From the NCBI RefSeq assembly GCF_034047335.1, contig NZ_CP139137.1:1550001-1614000 (forward strand): a DNA stretch of 64,000 nt, written 5' to 3'. Each line of letters opens with the position of its first letter. Position 1 is the first letter of the stretch. The notes beneath the pieces are model-generated. The model ran no database searches and was not told where the DNA came from. It saw nothing but the letters and a program-made list of their open reading frames with translations. This document shows, piece by piece, positions 62,782-64,000 of this stretch. The stretch comes from Chryseobacterium sp. JJR-5R (GTDB lineage: Bacteria > Bacteroidota > Bacteroidia > Flavobacteriales > Weeksellaceae). Made by a program: the position numbers and the translations under genes.

Positions 62782-64000
62782 TCAATCCAGAAGTTTTGAG
62801 TTTGTCGACTTTTTGATGAAGACCAGATAGTCGAAATCACTGGCTACACGGGCATCCCAAAATTCACGTTTCAAAGCGACTGCACCCGTATTCCGGAATT
62901 TCATGATATCATTCACGATCCGTTTAGCGAGTGGATCCGCTTCTGATCTTAAGCGCTTCAGGTCAAGGATTAAAATCGGGATATCCAAAGAATTCAACAG
63001 GTATTCCACAGTTCCCGGAATGGCCGTCTGCGCAATTTGCGGCGTCCGCAGGCTTTCTTTTTTCAGGGTATTGGAGAGTGCAGTATAAGTGCCTTCATAA
63101 AAAGCGAACCCAAAGGTAGTGTAATCATTTTTCAGAGCTTCTTTCAAAAAACTGCCCATTTCATTTTCCCTGTTGTTGATGTGGCCATTATGGGCTGAAA
63201 CAACAATTTTGGAATTTGGGTAGTTTTCTGCAATCCACATTATATTTTCGGCCATCAGCTTATCTCTGGTGGCGTAGGATTTAGCGAGGTATTGCTCTAT
63301 GATCCGCACATTCTGGAGAAACCACTTTCTGTCAATACCGGCTGGTATTTTTTCAGCGCGTTTTTTTGTGTTGCCCAGAAGAAGGTTAATATTTTCTTTC
63401 TGTTTTTTGGAAACAAGGGTGTGTCCTGATTTCTTTTGACTTGTTTTCGTATGGACCTCAGTTAACAGGGCGGAAAGTTCGTTGATATCGCTCTCCGGAA
63501 ACTGATATTCAGAAAAGTCTTTTTTTAAATTGGCAAGCGCACCCTGGTAGAACTGCATATCAAATCCCGAAAACCGGATCTTGTCTCGATTTTGGCTATT
63601 ATACTGTTTCATCCAATTGACGATGGACAGCATCTCTTCTGTCTGCCAGGTCCAGAAATGCATCCCTTTCAGCAAGGCTTTAGGGTCACCTTCTCCATGA
63701 ACCACGTATTGATTGACGTTGTATGCCTCAGGCATTGATGCCTCGAGGGAGAAGATGTCGTAGCCCTTGTTCCGGGCAAGGTAACGGTACATTCTGTCTT
63801 TCAGTCGGTAGATCTCACCGGAGCCATGCGTGACTTCCCCCAAAGCCACGACCTTTGAATTCCCAACCAGCCGGTCCAGGACCTTCAGGTCATCATTTGC
63901 TTTCTGTTCCGGGTCAACAGATGAGAGGGGATAAACGAAGTTTAGAAGGTATTTCTTTTCTTCGTCGGATAATTGATTTTTGGTTTGCGAAATTGCGAAG
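62782..64000 (-). CDS. Erythromycin esterase family protein (5' end outside window)
   Basis: The minus-strand frame is open to base 64000, so the N-terminus is missing. Family motifs are VVALGEVTHGSGEIYRLKDR, FSLEASMPEAYNVNQYV, HFWTWQTEEMLSIVNWM and VVSAHNGHINNRENEMGSFL. In Ere enzymes the corresponding His and Glu residues open the macrolide lactone ring. Many chromosomal homologues in Bacteroidetes have other or unknown substrates, so resistance is only a possibility. The region upstream (SDEEKKYLLNFVYPLSSVD) suits a mature, exported form. Confidence 0.88.
   Translation of the reverse strand, partial: FAISQTKNQLSDEEKKYLLNFVYPLSSVDPEQKANDDLKVLDRLVGNSKVVALGEVTHGSGEIYRLKDRMYRYLARNKGYDIFSLEASMPEAYNVNQYVVHGEGDPKALLKGMHFWTWQTEEMLSIVNWMKQYNSQNRDKIRFSGFDMQFYQGALANLKKDFSEYQFPESDINELSALLTEVHTKTSQKKSGHTLVSKKQKENINLLLGNTKKRAEKIPAGIDRKWFLQNVRIIEQYLAKSYATRDKLMAENIMWIAENYPNSKIVVSAHNGHINNRENEMGSFLKEALKNDYTTFGFAFYEGTYTALSNTLKKESLRTPQIAQTAIPGTVEYLLNSLDIPILILDLKRLRSEADPLAKRIVNDIMKFRNTGAVALKREFWDARVASDFDYLVFIKKSTNSKLLD

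Noticed and set aside
1..64000. tRNA or rRNA genes
   Set aside because: No cloverleaf with a GTTCRANYC-type T arm and no rRNA signature was noticed by eye; a tRNAscan run would settle this.

Overview
The window looks like a chromosome segment of a Chryseobacterium-like member of the Flavobacteriia (Weeksellaceae). The evidence is a GLPGLI-family protein, a type IX secretion (T9SS) C-terminal sorting tail, DUF2911, Bacteroidetes-type -7 boxes (TAnnTTTG), A-rich start contexts without Shine-Dalgarno sites, many lipoproteins ending in xxC, and 'cell-wall-anchor'-like fibre proteins. Both ends cut through genes: a PIG-L deacetylase at the left and an erythromycin-esterase-family gene at the right.

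Layout. 1-4.7 kb: PIG-L deacetylase, a 34-aa membrane peptide and a sodium/solute symporter in one overlapping operon, then DUF2911. 4.7-9.8 kb: a ribosomal-peptide (RiPP) island of the 'grasp-with-spasm' type (GG-leader precursor, terminator, lipoprotein, ATP-grasp, 60-aa protein, SPASM protein). It is flanked by two near-identical DUF2911 copies, the second broken, and by debris of a helicase gene. 9.8-15.9 kb: an AT-rich defence island with an XRE regulator, a reverse transcriptase-nitrilase fusion (DRT type 1/UG1-like) and a Ser/Thr kinase, next to a structured RNA and a ~190-aa protein of unknown function. 16-22 kb: lipoproteins, a stop-broken paralogue and small unknowns. 22-34 kb: fibre-like proteins, a T9SS-tailed protein, a 2272-aa RHS polymorphic toxin with a lipoprotein next to it, and an orphan toxin tip with a frameshifted lipoprotein. 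34-43 kb: a bacteriocin-like peptide, a large-subunit catalase, a four-gene acyl-CoA dehydrogenase / PIG-L / methyltransferase / glycosyltransferase cluster, and a zinc alcohol dehydrogenase. 43-53 kb: a Upf1-like helicase-nuclease, a type IIG restriction-modification enzyme with a spare target-recognition domain in inverted orientation, a Mpi-type serine invertase, then a second copy of the regulator / operator / RNA / ~190-aa module. 53-64 kb: TonB-dependent receptor, CDF transporter, HxlR regulator divergent from a nitroreductase, lipoproteins, a Vat-type acetyltransferase and an erythromycin esterase homologue.

The most unusual signal is the module repeated at ~14.8-15.9 kb and ~51.9-53.0 kb. 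In both places a divergent XRE regulator, different in each copy, sits next to its own perfect palindrome, placed exactly 14 nt upstream of an identical TATATTTG promoter box. That promoter drives a conserved ~170-nt RNA whose stems differ between copies by compensatory changes (CGATCTGA/TCAGATCG against CGAACTGA/TCAGTTCG). A ~310-nt conserved leader and the same ~190-aa protein follow. Both copies border defence cargo on the regulator side. I could not match this arrangement to a named family, and it is my best candidate for an undescribed system.
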